Shown here: positions 33,309-46,551 of the stretch, one piece after another
Layout: every line of letters starts with the position of its first letter
How positions within the stretch are numbered: position 1 is the first letter of the stretch
Assembly: GCF_003369915.1 (NCBI RefSeq)
Contig: NC_046675.1
Location: 31,829,001-31,893,000 of the forward strand
DNA length: 64,000 bases
Source: Drosophila miranda
Lineage: Eukaryota; Arthropoda; Insecta; Diptera; Drosophilidae
Direction: 5' to 3'
The notes under the pieces: generated by a model
What the model saw: only the letters and a program-made list of their open reading frames with translations
Told to the model about the DNA's origin: nothing
The model's database searches: none
Made by a program: the position numbers and the translations under genes

Positions 33309-34808
33309 TGTGTATAAAACCGTGATCATGGTTGAAGACCAACGAATAGTCACCGCACATTCATTCTTTTCAGATGGCTTACTTGGTTCAGGATGATCAC
33401 TTACGATACGATTAATAGCTTCGACTCCCACGCAGAAAGATCTTTCGTTGTGTGTTGGATGAGATGATTTGATGGGTGGAGGAGTATGATGATGTGTGTG
33501 ATTGTGATGAGTATCTGCATAGATGATGAGATGAATGCGTGGCAACCAAAATAAAAAAACTGTAAAAATAATCGATATTAATACACTACTCATTTGTTAA
33601 GTTCGATTTAGCCAATGGATAGGAATTCCCTTTTTGTTTATACCGGATTTAATTGGCTGTTGCAAATTTTTTCCGTATCAAAAGAACGTAGTTAAACAGA
33701 AAGCGGATAAAAAAAACAGGGTTTCGCATATCGGGTCTAATGTCGAAAGAAAGATAGAAAATATAACTAAATCCGAGGCGGGGTCGATGCTTCCCGGCTG
33801 GAGACCGAGTTCCTACTCGAGGTCTGAAGGTGGCACACGATTGTACCGGGCGCCGGAAAATTCAGCTGCTTCCGATGCCAAGGGTCAATGACCGCGGTCC
33901 ATCTGCGGCGTGAGGTTAGGTACACCCGCACACTTGATGGCTCGTGGGGCGACTGGTGTATTTGAAGAGTCAGTCAGATCATCCCCATGGGTCGAACGGG
34001 TCCCGGCGACGCTTGCAGAGCCCACCGATCGGGTTTACTGGAGGAGCAAGTCCATGCCCTCGGCTACCGCCTCATCCGAATGTCAAACGGTGGGGGTTTA
34101 ACCGGTGGTACGGGCACGTGGCCAATAGAGGTCTCCGGGAATAACCAATCCGTAACTTCTAGACCAGCGTTTCAATACGTAGATACTAGTGGTGCTAATC
34201 CTACGCGGAAAGAACAGAACATTTTTCAACGGGTCGCTGTAGCTGGGTGGATAATTACCTCAACAGAATTGCACCACTGTTTTGAAAAATTTTAGTACAC
34301 TGTGGGCGCTCGTTTTCCAAATGGTCGAACGGCTGCCCCAGTATTGGCAATATATAACTGGCGCGTCGACTCAAATTAAATGATCACTTTGAGCCGCACT
34401 TGGCACTTGCACTAGGCTTTGACTTTGGCTTGACCTTGGTTTAGAGAACTGGGTCAGCTCTACAAGACTTCTTTTTCCACTGCCGGTCACTCTAACGGTC
34501 ACGAGGAGAAAAAGAAAGAGGCTGGGACGGCTAAGTACAGCAACCCACGTTTTTTCCACACTTTCTATGGTCTTCTTCTGTTATACAGAATCCAGACACA
34601 GCAATATTTAATAAAATATAGTGCATGGCAGAAAAATTGCATATCAAAGCGTTGCCGCTTGGTCGCAAAACAGCTGTTGATAAGCTTTATCAAAGCTCAA
34701 AAGATCTTCAACTCGAATTTTTTTTCGGCCTAGTTTTATGCTGTAATTTTGGGAGTTAGCCGTGGGTAATTAAAATACAAGAAGGCACGACAAGCGTCGA
34801 ATATTACA
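33309..34808 (-). repeat. Right LTR (5' LTR of the element)
   Basis: A 1,500-base direct repeat of the left LTR. Its outer edge (TTACA) directly abuts CAGTCGATGCC, the duplicated zinc-finger gene 1 sequence, with no intervening host spacer. Confidence 0.92.
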
Positions 34809-35244
34809 CAGTCGATGCCGGCATGAGCGGTAAGCACTGCCTTATACACATATATGATGTTTTCCACTCCAATAATCCTTTTTCTGGTCGCACAGGAGGT
34901 ACCATTCAAACGATCTGCCATACGTGTGCAATTTGTGCAGCAAACGATTTGTGAGCAAAGTGGGCCTGACAAAGCACGCATTGCTACATAAAGGAGGAGG
35001 AAACGGCAAACATTAGTGGGTTTCTAACTTACAAAACTATAGAAATTAATCAAAACTGACTCAAAAATTAATCTTTTGCAGCTGCGAAATTTGCGACAAG
35101 GAGTTCAAGGAGGCCATATTTCTGAGAGGTCATTATTTGACCAAGTACCATCGCACTAGGGCGAGCATATATGATGCCTGCGAGTACGAAGAAACAGACA
35201 ATGAAATTGATTTTGATTTCACCGAGTCTATTATTAATGAATAA
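34809..35244 (+). pseudogene. 3' fragment of ZAD zinc-finger gene 1 (copy B)
   Basis: The fragment contains the end of exon 2, exon 3 (34896-35015) and exon 4 (35082-35244) of zinc-finger gene 1, ending at the same stop. The ZAD, linker and first two fingers are missing because the right LTR begins where the gene should continue. It has no promoter of its own, so it is a dead end. The adjoining LTR points away from it. Confidence 0.9.
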
Positions 35245-35579
35245 AACAATCTACTACTTTTCTTGGCGCCAAATTGCGTAGTCTTTTGCTTTGCCGTAAA
35301 AACAACGCAATTATAATAAGCGGGCAGGTCATTAATGGGCATCTAAACAAATTTAATGTTTCTATGTTCACATAATTAGCATCACATATATACAAGCCAT
35401 GAGCAAATGATTGTGTAGTTATCCTTTTTTCCCTATTTAATTATGGCGCCCGCGCTTGCCAGTCACCATGCCACGCGGTCAATGCAACAGGCATTCACAT
35501 AAAATGGGCATATTTACAAATCTTAAAAACACAAATTGAATACAACTTTATTGCTTGGAGGGTAAATTGGGCGCCCAAA

Positions 35580-36829
35580 ATGTCGCTGCGGTGTCGAACC
35601 TGCGGCGAGACAGTGTACAGCCTAAATGCAACAAATCTGTTTGAAGGGGACAACGATATTGTGAGGAAGATATCGTTTCTGACTGGCATCTGGGTAAGTG
35701 GGTCTCTCCTGATTGTTTTCTGGCCGGTCTTTGCCTATAGCCTCTACTTTTGGCAGATCACTGACCAGCTGGATATGCCCAGGAATATATGCCAGATCTG
35801 CCAAATGGATCTGAACACCGCCATGCTGTTCCGCGAGCGATGCATCAGGACTCACAATGTGCTGACGCTGGGCAGAAGCGAGGTGGCTCCGTCGGATGAT
35901 GTTGACCTGAAAAGGGATCTAGACGATCCCCTGGGGAATGATATAAAACGTGAAGAGGAAGATCAACTTTCAGATGCCAAGCCCGTGGTTGGAATAACAA
36001 TCGAAGCTACGACCAGATCTCAAGACAAGGAAATTCCCAGTAAACATTCCTCTCGACACAATTCTTGCGACAGCCCCTCGGTGGACACAGCGCATTCCCC
36101 AGTTGCAGCACCAGTTCCGTCAATTGAGGTAATTGCGAAGCCCCCCGCCGCCATGGAGGCCGAGAGAAAGAGAAGAAAGCGCCAGAATCGAGTTAATCAA
36201 AACTATATTTGCGATCAATGCGGCAAGCACTTTAACGACAAGGGAAATCTGAATCTGCATTTGGTGCGCCACACGGGTGTAAGGAAGTTTCAGTGCCCGG
36301 AGTGCAGCCACAAGGTGTACAGCCAGTTTCTGTTGAAGATGCACATCCGCGTGAAGCACAGAAGAGAGGCGCCGTACGCCTGCAAGTACTGTGATGAACG
36401 CTTTGTGTGCAGCAATAAACGCTATCGCCATCAGAGGTAATCCATTCAATAATTTCCAAAAAGACAGACCCTCACGATTCTGTTGCTATTCAGGACTCAC
36501 GAGGGGCTCAAGACAGAAAGGACTGATAAGCCGTATGCATGCAACTTTTGCAATCATAGGTGCAACAGCATGAGCAACTTGAGGAAGCACGAAGTCGTGC
36601 ACTCTGGCGATCGTCCATTTCGGTAAGGCAATCCAACTTCTACTTCTACTTGCACCCAAATATATAGTTAATCCTCATTTTATTGCATCCCACTTCCAAT
36701 AGCTGCGAGATCTGCGATGTGGCCTTCTATCGAATGTCCAACCTAAGAACTCATTTTCGTTCGAAAACGCATAAAAAGAAGACTGAAGAGAGAACAAATA
36801 CCGAGCCCGAAATATTGGATACCAACTGA
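35580..36829 (+). CDS. ZAD C2H2 zinc-finger protein 2 (copy B)
   Basis: Exons 35580-35693, 35757-36436, 36494-36622 and 36703-36829 give 349 residues with the same ZAD, linker and five C2H2 fingers as copy A. Differences are minimal: Lys for Glu in the linker (IAKPPA), Val for Gly in finger 2 (HKVYSQ), and silent or intronic changes. Val or another hydrophobic residue at that finger position is commoner in C2H2 fingers than Gly, so this copy may be the more ancestral form. About 770 bases of the original upstream DNA are included, reaching into zinc-finger gene 1, so the promoter is probably present and both copies may be expressed. Confidence 0.87.
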
Positions 36830-37076
36830 AATGTTTCACTAAAACTAATTACGTTAAACTGCGATCGATTGCAGCTTTAAGTTCTGTTCAAGCGGAGCAG
36901 GAGTAATGGACATTTTATCCATGCAGTTTAAGCTGTAACCTCATGCTATAGTAAAAATCACGAGCATGTGGAATGTCGCAAACAAAATTTGCTTACATTA
37001 ATGAATGAAAATGATGATTTTATTTAACAGATTACGAAATAACTATCTTATAAACTCTGTTATGTAACGCGAGTGT

Positions 37077-40000
37077 TTAATCCTCAGTCTCGGAGGTTTC
37101 CTGATCCTGATCCTGTTCGTGCTCTGCTGCCTCGCTGGCGCGCTGTATGCATTGGTTGACCATCTTCAAGAACTGATCCGCTATTTCTTGCTTACCGAAC
37201 CGGCAGGCCAACTGCTCAACAACTCCCACCGTTGTCGTCTTTCCCTCCGCGTCGGCGGCATAGTTGAGGCCGCACCACGAAAAGCTCTTCTTCTGTTCAT
37301 TCAAATGGCTCATCTTCAAGCTGGCGCCGATCTTCATGTTGAGCAACACCTTGGGCACCTGCTCCTGTCGCATGAGCAGGCGGTAGGACTGCAGTTGTGG
37401 ATGCACCAAGATCTTCAGCTCACCCGTTCCTGCACAAAGAGGAGGAGTATTTTAATAATGATCCGAGAATGTTGTATGTTCAAGTGTGTCGAAACCTACC
37501 TCGCTCCTTCCATTCTTTTGTATGCGTATCGAAGCGGTAGAGCCGCGAACGCTCGCCAAACAGCTTAATCTCATCCTCCTCTCCCGTCTTCACAACGATC
37601 TCATCGGGCAGACTAACTATTGGCTCATAGTAGGGATCGTAGTTATCATCGTTTGTGGCGTCCCCATCGCCATCCGCCCCCGACGTGTTGTGGTCATCGC
37701 CCTTTAGCGGGGCCGGCGATTGGAAGTTTTTAAAGTCGTTCTGGTGCGTGAGATTGTAGAAGCCCCCGCTACCGGACGACTTGTTGAAGCCAATGGGTAC
37801 GCCCGGACTCTTTGCGGACAAGCTGGCAAAATCATCGGCACCAGCCAGATCCGCGAAATGGGTATTTGGCACAGCACCAGCAGGGGTAGCAGGCGAGGAA
37901 GCCTCCTTTGTATCACCAAAAGCCAGAGAGAATACCGACTTGGGGGTGTTGTTCTCTCCCGTTTCTTTGTCAGCATTTTGGGCTGTGGGTGTGACTTGCT
38001 TTCCCAGATCACCAAGCGAGATGCTTTGGGCGTTTTTGCCAAAAGCGGGAGCATCCGTGGCGACACCACTACCAAAAACATAGCCAGACGATCCACTGCC
38101 AAACACCGATGTATTTGTTCCTCCGAAAATAGTCTTGGGCGCCGCCGCCACAGGCTCCACTTTGCCTGTTCCTCCGAAAATGGATTTCGGGGCGTCGGGA
38201 GTGGTGCCGACTCCTCCAAATATGGATTTGGCACTCTGATCCTTGGACTCTGCAACGCCGCTGCCAAAAATTGAACCCAAAACATTGCCCTGGGCGTTGC
38301 TGAAGATCGACTGCTGCTGAGGTTTGGCGCCACCAAACAGGTTTGTAGTCTGGCCGAAGACTGGTTTTTCTGTGAAAATTTGCACGTATGCATATCTGTA
38401 GGTAGTGCTGGACATAGTTTTCAAGACTTACCTGTTGCTGTGGTGCCAAAAACGAATGCATTCGTTGATTTCTTCTCCTCTGGCTTGCTGGCCGCAACAT
38501 GAGCAGGAGCCGCCGTAGAATTGGCAGACACTGCCTGGCCAAAGCCGCCAAAACTGCCGCTGTTGGCGCTCGCCAGGGAACTGGCTCTAATGATGGAGTC
38601 TCCCAACTGAGGAGTTGCTGGCTGAGATTGAGCAGCGGGCTCTGCGGCAGGCGGTAGCTTAAGGGCTGGCAAGTACATGGGCAGAGGTGGGTCCACATCA
38701 TCGACAACGGTTGTGGTTGAGGTTGAAGTCTGGTTTGACCAGACAAACTTGTCTGGATCGCATCCCACACAGCCTGTGCAGTCCGATCCCGTAAAGAATT
38801 CACTGTCCAGTTGCATTTTATCGGCCAGGGCTTTGGCCTCCTGGGAAATCAATGTGGAGGAGCTGTCGCCAGTTGAAGGAGTCGCAGATGTGTTTTGCTC
38901 CTCAACGATGGCCATGGCGGTGCCATCCAAAGCGCTATTTACGACCTTCAAGAAGTTACCGGCAATGTCCTTGTTCTTAAAGCGCAACGTGAACCGCTCG
39001 TTGACGGATTCGCCCTCGCTGTAGTCGTTCACGACAAACAGCCAGGACCGCTCGTCCTTGGGCTTGTAGGCCACACTCGAGTTGAGGGCGTGGTTGAGGC
39101 ACACCTTGAAGACCGACTCGCGTCGCATCAGCACTCGTAGCTTCGCCGTCTGCTTGTGGCGCAGTATCTTCACATTGCCCACGCCACGCTCCCGCCACTC
39201 GTCCGTGAGGCGATACAGTTTCGCCCGCTGCACATACAGCACCTCCTCGTCCTCCTCCCCAGTCTTGACATCGACCTGAAAGGCACACATTTGGATTAGT
39301 ATTAGTCGGAAACATTCATCAGTTAATCGCCTTATCTTACCTTATCCGGCAATGGGATTACTGGCGCAAAATACGCCTGGTTCTCCTCCTCCTCCGGCTC
39401 GTAATCGTCCTCCGCGTTATCATCGCCTCCCCCGTCGGAATTCTTGGGCTGCTGCTGGGCGGGCTTTGGCATCGTGAAGCTAAAGGTGCCCGATCCCAGG
39501 GTAGCCGCAAGACTTGCTACCGGCGCCGACGTTTTGGGCACAAAACTGAAGCTGGCAGATCCAAAGACGCTCTTGGGTGCCTCTACTCCTCCATCCGGAA
39601 CAGCTGGTGTTGCAGCAGCTGGAGCTGGAGCTGGAGCTGCTCCAAAGCCGAAATTAAACTTTGTGGTTGCCGGCAACACGATACCCGACGACCCTAGGGC
39701 GTTGCTCTCCTTCTTGGGCACTGTGTCATCCTTGGGCGCCTCACAGGCACTGCAGTAGAGGGAATCTCCCGTGTTGTTCAGATAGCAACTTCCGCAGGAC
39801 CAGCTTCCAGCCTTGGGCTTGAATGCATCGCCAAATCCTGACGTCAATGCGGGTGCAGGCAATTTGGCAGGAGCTGATGATGAGGCTGCCACTGGAGCAG
39901 CAGCTGCTGCTGCTGGTTTCTCCGTTGCCTTGGCTCCAAAACTGAAGCCCGAAGAAAGGTTAGCTGCTGGTGCTTGTGGTGCTGCCGCTGCTGTTGCGGG

Positions 40001-43000
40001 GGAAAAGCCAAATGAGAACTTGCTCGCACTGCTGGTCGACAGATTGAGAGCATTCGATTGATCCAAGCCTGATGACTGCTTGGGCGGCACTGTCGCATCT
40101 TTGGGACCCTCGCACGAGAGGCAATACAGCTGCTCGTGGCCATTGCTCGTGTAGCAGGCCTCGCAGCTCCAGCTGCCAGCCTTGGGCTTGAAGGCATCGC
40201 CAAAGCCTTTGCTGGGAACTGCTGCTGCTGCTGTTGCTGTTGCTACAGTCTTCTTTTCCAACTGATCCTTCTTGCTGGTGGAGGAGGATGTAATTTCCTT
40301 TTGTGCCTTTAGCACCGCATCTAGGAACTCCTTGCATGTCTCGGGTTTCTTGAATCGGATGCACAGCGTTGCTTCGGACAGCTCCTGATCGGCAAAGTCC
40401 TGGGCCGCCCAGGTTAGGGCCGTGGTGGATTTGACCAGATACTTGAATGTGGTCTCTGGCAGCAGCCGTTGGTTGCAGCACGTCTTGTGCACCTTCTCGC
40501 GACGCATCACGAGGCGCACCTTGCTGGCATCCTGCTTGTTGCGCAGTATCTTCATGACTCCCTGGCCGCGCTCCTTCCACTCGCTCGTTTCCTTGCAATA
40601 CCGCAACAACTTGGCCCGATGCTCGAACAGCACGTCCTCGTCCTCCTCTCCCGTGATCTCCTTCACCATTTCGGGCAGGGGGATCACTGGGGCAAACTGT
40701 GCCGTCGGCTCGTACTCATCCTCGGCTTCGGCATCGGCTTCGGTCTCCTGCTGCTGCTGCTGCTCTCCCTGTAGGGTGGTGTCCTTAATCAGTGCCGTGG
40801 TAAACAGCGTGCTGTTGTTGCTGTTTTCATTATTGTTGACGGCCGAGACGCTGCCAAACGACAGGCTACCAAAGGACAGATTGCCGAACGGCGAAGCCGT
40901 TGGCCCTGCTCCCTTCTGGCCAAAGCTAAAGCTGGCAAACGGCGGCACTGTCGGTGCTGCGGTTGCCGTCGGAGTCGATGCCACAGCTGTAGAAGCAAAA
41001 GCTGCAGGCAGCTGTCCTCCAAACAGAGATTTGGCCACTACCGTCGACGAGATAGGGTTGGCGGGGGCTGGAGCAGCCAGAGCGGCTAGCGATTCCGAGA
41101 GCTTCATGTTTGTCGGCTCGAAGGATTTGCCGAACGATGAATTGGTGGCTGGTGTGCTGGTCACAAAGCTCTTGGTCACATCTTTGACAGCAGCTGCAGC
41201 TGCAGCTGGGGCTGCCTTGGGCACTGCGGGGACTGGGACAGTGACTTCCTTGGTTATAGCTGCCTTGCTATCCTCCAGACAGGCCAATGCGTAGGCATCG
41301 TGGAATTCTTTGGCCGTGTCGGGGGACTTGAATCGCACGAGGAACATCTCGGGAACCATTACCTCATCGGCAAAGTCGTTGGCCGCCCAAATGAATGACT
41401 TATGCTCCGTGTCCCCTAGGGGTGTGGTCAAGGAAACATCGCGATTGATTTTGTGATTGGCACAGACCTTGTACGTCTGCTCGCGTCGCATGAGGATGCG
41501 CGAGACGCCGGTGGCCGGGTTCTTGAGGATCTTAATGTTGCCAATGCCTCGCTCCTTCCACTCTAGCGACACCAGGCGGAAGAGCTTTGCACGATAGCAG
41601 AACTTGACCTTCTCTTCCTCCTCGCCGGTGCGCACTTCAATCTCATCGGGTAACGCTATGATCGGCTGGAAGTCCGGTCGCGGATCGTAGTCATGCTCCA
41701 GGGAGGCATCTGCGGCGCCCGCACTCTTGTTCGATTCACTCGTGGTACTCTTGGCACTCTCGTTGAGTAGGGCCTGGGCTTTTTCGGCTTCCTGCTCCTT
41801 TTGCTTTTCGGCCGCGGCCCTGGCCACCTGCGTCTTGAAGGAGAACGGACTCTCCGCCTGGCTGGTGCCAAAGCTGAAATTGAAGACTCCGCTGGAGGAT
41901 GGTGTCTCAGCAGCTGTTAGGACAGTCGCTGGCAGAGCACCGAACGTTGTTGCTGGCTGTGGCTGTTGCTGTGGTTGCTGTTCTGTGTTCTGCACCAGAC
42001 TGGGCTTGATATGCTGTGCCGGGATCGTCACACTGAGCGTCGGCTGGACGCCAGCGACTGTGGCAGGTTTGGGCAGCGGATCGGAGCTGGTGATGACCAC
42101 ATTGGCCGGTGGCTCCTTCTCCACGGGCTGGTTGTTCAGAGCGCGATTGAACAGGGATGGAATGGCCGGTGCGGCAACAGTGGATGGTGGGGCTTTAACC
42201 ACCGGATACTCTGGAGACAATGGTGACAATGGACTGATGCATCTACCTCCAGGAGACACAAGTTGCCGACGCACTGCATCCGTTGGAGGCTTGGGAGGTT
42301 CAGCCAGAAGAAGTGGAGGAGCTGCTGCTGCTGCCGCTGGTGGCAGTGCTGCGACTGCTGCTGCTTGGACTGGGGCCTGTTGTTGAATCAGACTGGGAGG
42401 CGTTTGCCCAAAGTTTCCAGAGGGCTCCAGGTAGGATCTTGGCGGTGGCACGGCAGGTGCCGGTGGGAATATACCTGGTATTCCAGCAAAGTTTGGATTC
42501 TGTGGGCCTGCAGAGAACATTTGTATTATGGTTAGAAAAATTTTAAAAAATATATTCTGGTTTTTTTGTACAGGCAGGAATGGTTGTTGATTTTGATGTT
42601 AAACTTCAACTTATTCGATTTTTTGGAACAGCTTTCATAGCAGAGAGCTCTAAGAGTTGCATAGCCGACAGTTTTAAGTGTGTCATAGCAGAGAGAGAGC
42701 CAGCTTGAACAGCTGAGAGAGATTTCATGTTTCAAAGCAGAGACCTTAAGAGTGGCTGATCAAAGATTGAGAGTTATATTGCAAACAGCTATAGGTGTCT
42801 CTTCAAACACAAATTACCGAGTGTAAAAGCGGACAGCTTTTACAGCTGTGAGGAGCGGCAACGTTAAGTTTTAAGAGTTTTCTACCAGACTGCTCTAAGA
42901 GTGTCATAGCTTTTTCAGGAACTTACATGAAATGATTATTATTCTGCAATTGAATGCTCTAAAACTGATGATAAAATGCAGAATTGTACAACTTACCAAA

Positions 43001-46000
43001 TATATTTAGTGGCGGCAACGATCCAGGTGCCGGTGGAGTGCGCATATACTGCTGCGCCTGGGCCGCATAGTAATTGTATAGCTGATTCTGGTTGAACAAT
43101 TGACTACCATAGGTGCCCTGCAGGATTCGATCCTGTGGCGAGGGTACGGCTGGTACGCCATTGAAAAAGCCCCCGGGATTGGGATTGGGTACTCCATAGT
43201 TCGAAGCCAACACCTGTTGATGTTGCAGTGCCGCTGCTGCTGCGACAGCCGCCGCCTGGTTCTGCTGCTGCTGCTGTTGCTGTGCATCGAGCTCCTCAAT
43301 GATGAAGAGATCATCAAGACCGAGAGCCGTGGCCGCGTCCACATCCCGGGTGGGCGTATCCCTGTGTGTGATCTTCATTTTCTTGATCATATCCTCGAGA
43401 CCGGTTAACTTTTCGGTGAGGTTCTTCATCTCCTGACGCATATCCTCGAGACCAGTGCTCACATCGTCCTTGAACTGGCACAGGGACTTGTTCGTCTGCT
43501 TGACCGTATCCTCCAGCTGATTGAATTTTGCATTGGAGGCCAGCGGTGTGCCCGCTGTGGCCGGACCGCCTGGCGTACCCCACACTGGTGTACCCCTCGG
43601 GAGGGCAGCAGCCGGCGGTTCCCCATGTCGTCGAGAACGGTTGAGGCTGAGCGAAGCAGTCGCATAGAAATCCCCATTCTCGGCGTCCTCGGCATCCTCG
43701 TAGCTGGACGAATTGTTGTGATTATCCGGCGAGCCATAGACATCGTAGCTCGTCTCACAGCGATCGTCTTCGCAGCTCCTTAGCTCGCCGCTGATCATCA
43801 CGCACAGCGGATGCTTCGTATGGCCACGGAGCAACTGCTGTGCCTGCTGCAGACAGTCCCTGCGGCGCTCCCAATAGCGCGCTTTGGCCTCTCTGTTGAT
43901 TTGACAGGAGGACTCCAGCTTGCGATACGCCTCGGCCTGCATGTAGACGGCCATTGGGAGGTTCAGGCCGCGCACCTCGTCGATGTACTGCTGATACTGA
44001 TGCGTCTTGAACATCTTCGAGCTGAAGTACAAGATGGCGTCGTCGGCCAGGCGCTGACGTTCCTCATAAGTGGCAGAGCTGGCGGCCGAAGCGAGCTTGA
44101 AGAATCGAGCATAATGCTCATTTACGGCTGCCCCGTGGTGCTGTTCGCGACGCAGCATGTTGAAGGCCTGCTTGTACAGGGTGTCGATGCGACGCTCGAG
44201 CACATCTCGATCCTCGCGCGAGCAGAGAATGGCCCCCAGCTTCAAGAGTATGATGGTGTCCGCTTTGGCGCCATTGACACCGCGTACCGCCTCCAGCCCC
44301 ATCTGGATCTGGGCTCGTTGCTCGCCCCGGCTGCATTCGGGCACTTGATTCTTGTGCAAGCGCAGGACCAGATCCCACCAGCTTCTCTGCTCGGGCGTGG
44401 CCAATTGGCTGATCACATTGGCATACGGCATCATGTGGGGCCGTGCCGAGGCACTGAAATTCCCCAGATTGCATCTGTCGTAGCTCTCCCGCTGGCCGGC
44501 CAATCGGCTGTGGGTCTGGATGACCGTCGCATAGAGGAATAAATCAATGTCCAACTGCGAGAGCGACTCCAGGCCGCAGAAGCTCAAGTCTTGCGTCACA
44601 TCGTGGCGCAGTCCCTCGTAGAAGAGTACTCGTGGAGCACTTCCAAGAGTCTCGCTGGCGCCCAGGGCCAGGTACACATGTTGCGCCAGCGACTGGGGCT
44701 GCAGGAGCAGGGCTTGCCGCTCATAGGACTCGATGTCCGCCTCCGCAGGCCATTCGTACAGAGGTTCCTCCAGCTTGGGGTTGCGCACGAGATGCGAGGT
44801 GTTCTCCTTCAGTTTGTGTTCGGGTTGGCAGAAGAGAACCGGGAAGAGCTGGCGACGCCAGTTCTTGTCCTGCCACTGGAGGCGGGCGCAGGCCAGCAGC
44901 TTCTCGGAGTCCTCAAACAATCCAATCATTGGCTGATAGCCACTGTTTTGGCCTGAGGAGATGTTCTCCTTCTGGTCCATGTCATGGGACTTGGCGGGTT
45001 CGAGGCAGCCGAACAGAGTCCTTCCCAATTGGGCGCAACGGAAGGCACCCTGGAGGCGCCACTGCTGCAGGAGCTTCTTCTGATCGGCATCGCAGTGCTT
45101 CATCCAGGGCTCGGAAAAGTTATCCTGCAGCGGCTTCGACTGGTAGCCCAGCAGCAGGAGCGGCAGCACGCTCTTCAGGCCCTTTATCCACTTGTTGTGG
45201 TTGCTCACGAGCTCCCGCTTGAAGACGATTGCCACCGCATGGAGCAGCACCTGGCCCGAGTAGTGATCCACGCAGGATTGCTGCATCTTTGGTTGAAATG
45301 GATCGGAGGAGGACGACGGCTTCTCCATGTTGAACTTGTGCAAGTACTGGTCGAGCCGAAACAAATAGTTGCTGCATTCGGGCATACTCTTGCCCGACTC
45401 CAGGCTAAGTTGCACGAGGCGGTCGAGGATGTGGAGCGCTAGCTGCCAGAAGCGCTGGCCCCACTTCTTGAGGTCCTTGCCCTGCTCCAGCTTGGTGACT
45501 GTGGTCCAGATGATTTCATACCAATCCAAGCACTGACTGGGGAATGTCTTCTCGTCCAGCTCCACCCTGAAGGCATAGTTGAAGGCCTCCTCCAGTTTCT
45601 TTTTCTCCAGATAGCAGCGCATGAGACGCACCTTTACCTGTACGTCGTGTGGCCGCGCCTGCAGCTCCCTGAGCATGATGTCCTCGAGCGCGTTTATCTC
45701 AGAGTTGGCCGCTGTGATGTCGCGCAGCGCCCCATCGCCCCCGCCTCCTCCTCCATTGGTGCTCTCGTGAAGTTTCATCTTAACGCGCAACTGGAACATC
45801 AGTTCGCTTTCATTCAATTGTATGCCACCGGCCATGTCCAGCCAAAACTTGGCGCACTCGACGCTGAAGAGGCTGCTGCTGTTGTTGTCGTCCAGCAGCA
45901 ATTGGCAGGCAGCGTTGATCACTTCGATCTGCTTGGGATTCAGCTGGATGCAGCGCTGGTAATGCTCCAGGGCCAGCTTCCGGTCGGGATTCTTGCGCAT

Positions 46001-46551
46001 CGTGTAGCAGGCGGCAATCAATTTGTGGGCATTGGCCTCTTCCTTCACCTTCAGATAGCTGTTGAGGTATTCAATAGCTTTCGGGTATTCCTGTATCTTA
46101 TAGTACATACGGGCCACCGCCATACCCTTGACATCGCGCTAAAAGTGTGCGAAAAAAAAAATAAAAAAGAGTTAAAGACAAATGTCGCCTAACCTAACTT
46201 TTCAAATGCATCAATCATACGGGGCCAAACATTATAGAAGCTCTTTGGGAAATTAATATTATATCTGTGCACAATGACATGTGATAGAAAAGCGCGCAAT
46301 TTTCATTTGAAAGATGCATCCCTTTGCGGGTATACACGGGCCCCGGGCCGCCCCGAATTGACGCCGCACGCACACACTCGCAACACACTCAAACATCTCT
46401 ACACATACATGGCGCCAATGGCGGCACGGCGCCGACTATTTCGCAACATTTGCAGAAAGAAATTCCAATGCATAATTACCAACTGTCCGGGCGGCAATTT
46501 GCCAAGTATTTTGTGGACTTGCTCGTCCACCTCCTTCCTAGTGGTCCACAT
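37077..46551 (-). CDS. Nup358: Nup358 / RanBP2 nucleoporin
   Basis: A giant cytoplasmic-filament nucleoporin that binds Ran-GTP at the nuclear pore and also serves annulate lamellae. Six exons (46480-46551, 42997-46138, 39341-42507, 38432-39275, 37500-38369, 37077-37429) sum to 8,448 bases, 2,815 residues, close to the fly protein. The short first exon encodes [24 protein letters not shown]-type helical region follows ([15 protein letters not shown] and onward), then a coiled-coil near residues 890-945 ([14 protein letters not shown]). There are FG/FxFG repeats and four Ran-binding domains: about 1345-1480, 1700-1840, 2130-2260 and 2640-2800. Each has a TGEE(D/E)E...K-x(1,2)-ERG core. Two RanBP2-type zinc fingers ([21 protein letters not shown] and a second) lie between domains 2 and 3. 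No E3/cyclophilin domain is seen, as in flies. The 3' third overlaps the duplicated block. Confidence 0.96.

Larger units (their letters stand above)
21677..34808 (-). mobile_element. LTR retrotransposon, Ty3/gypsy type, with a nested DNA transposon
   Basis: A minus-oriented retrotransposon with two direct 1,500-base LTRs that begin TGTAATATTC and end TATACACA in the element's own orientation. It has a tRNA-Lys-like primer-binding site next to the right LTR and a G-rich polypurine tract next to the left one. Internal parts in order are leader, gag with an N-terminal RING-H2 finger and zinc knuckles, protease, reverse transcriptase, RNase H and integrase. No envelope frame is seen. The domain order protease-RT-RH-integrase places it in Ty3/gypsy; the long LTR and the primer site suggest Osvaldo/Ulysses-like kin, which is inference. 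Without the nested 4.5-kb insert it would be about 8.7 kb. Gag is interrupted by that insert; apart from this the element shows few breaks. The LTRs are almost identical, so it is recent. I see no matching target-site duplication at its ends. Confidence 0.9.
34809..41480. repeat. Direct duplication block, copy B (6.67 kb)
   Basis: Counterpart of 14,155-20,825. Left edge: the right LTR. Right edge: continues without a break into the rest of Nup358, so this copy carries the complete Nup358 3' part. Differences from copy A are about a dozen substitutions plus one indel, similar in proportion to the LTR-LTR difference. Confidence 0.93.

Noticed and set aside
43811-44542. 243-residue plus-strand frame
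   Set aside because: Antisense to the large Nup358 exon and without recognisable domains.
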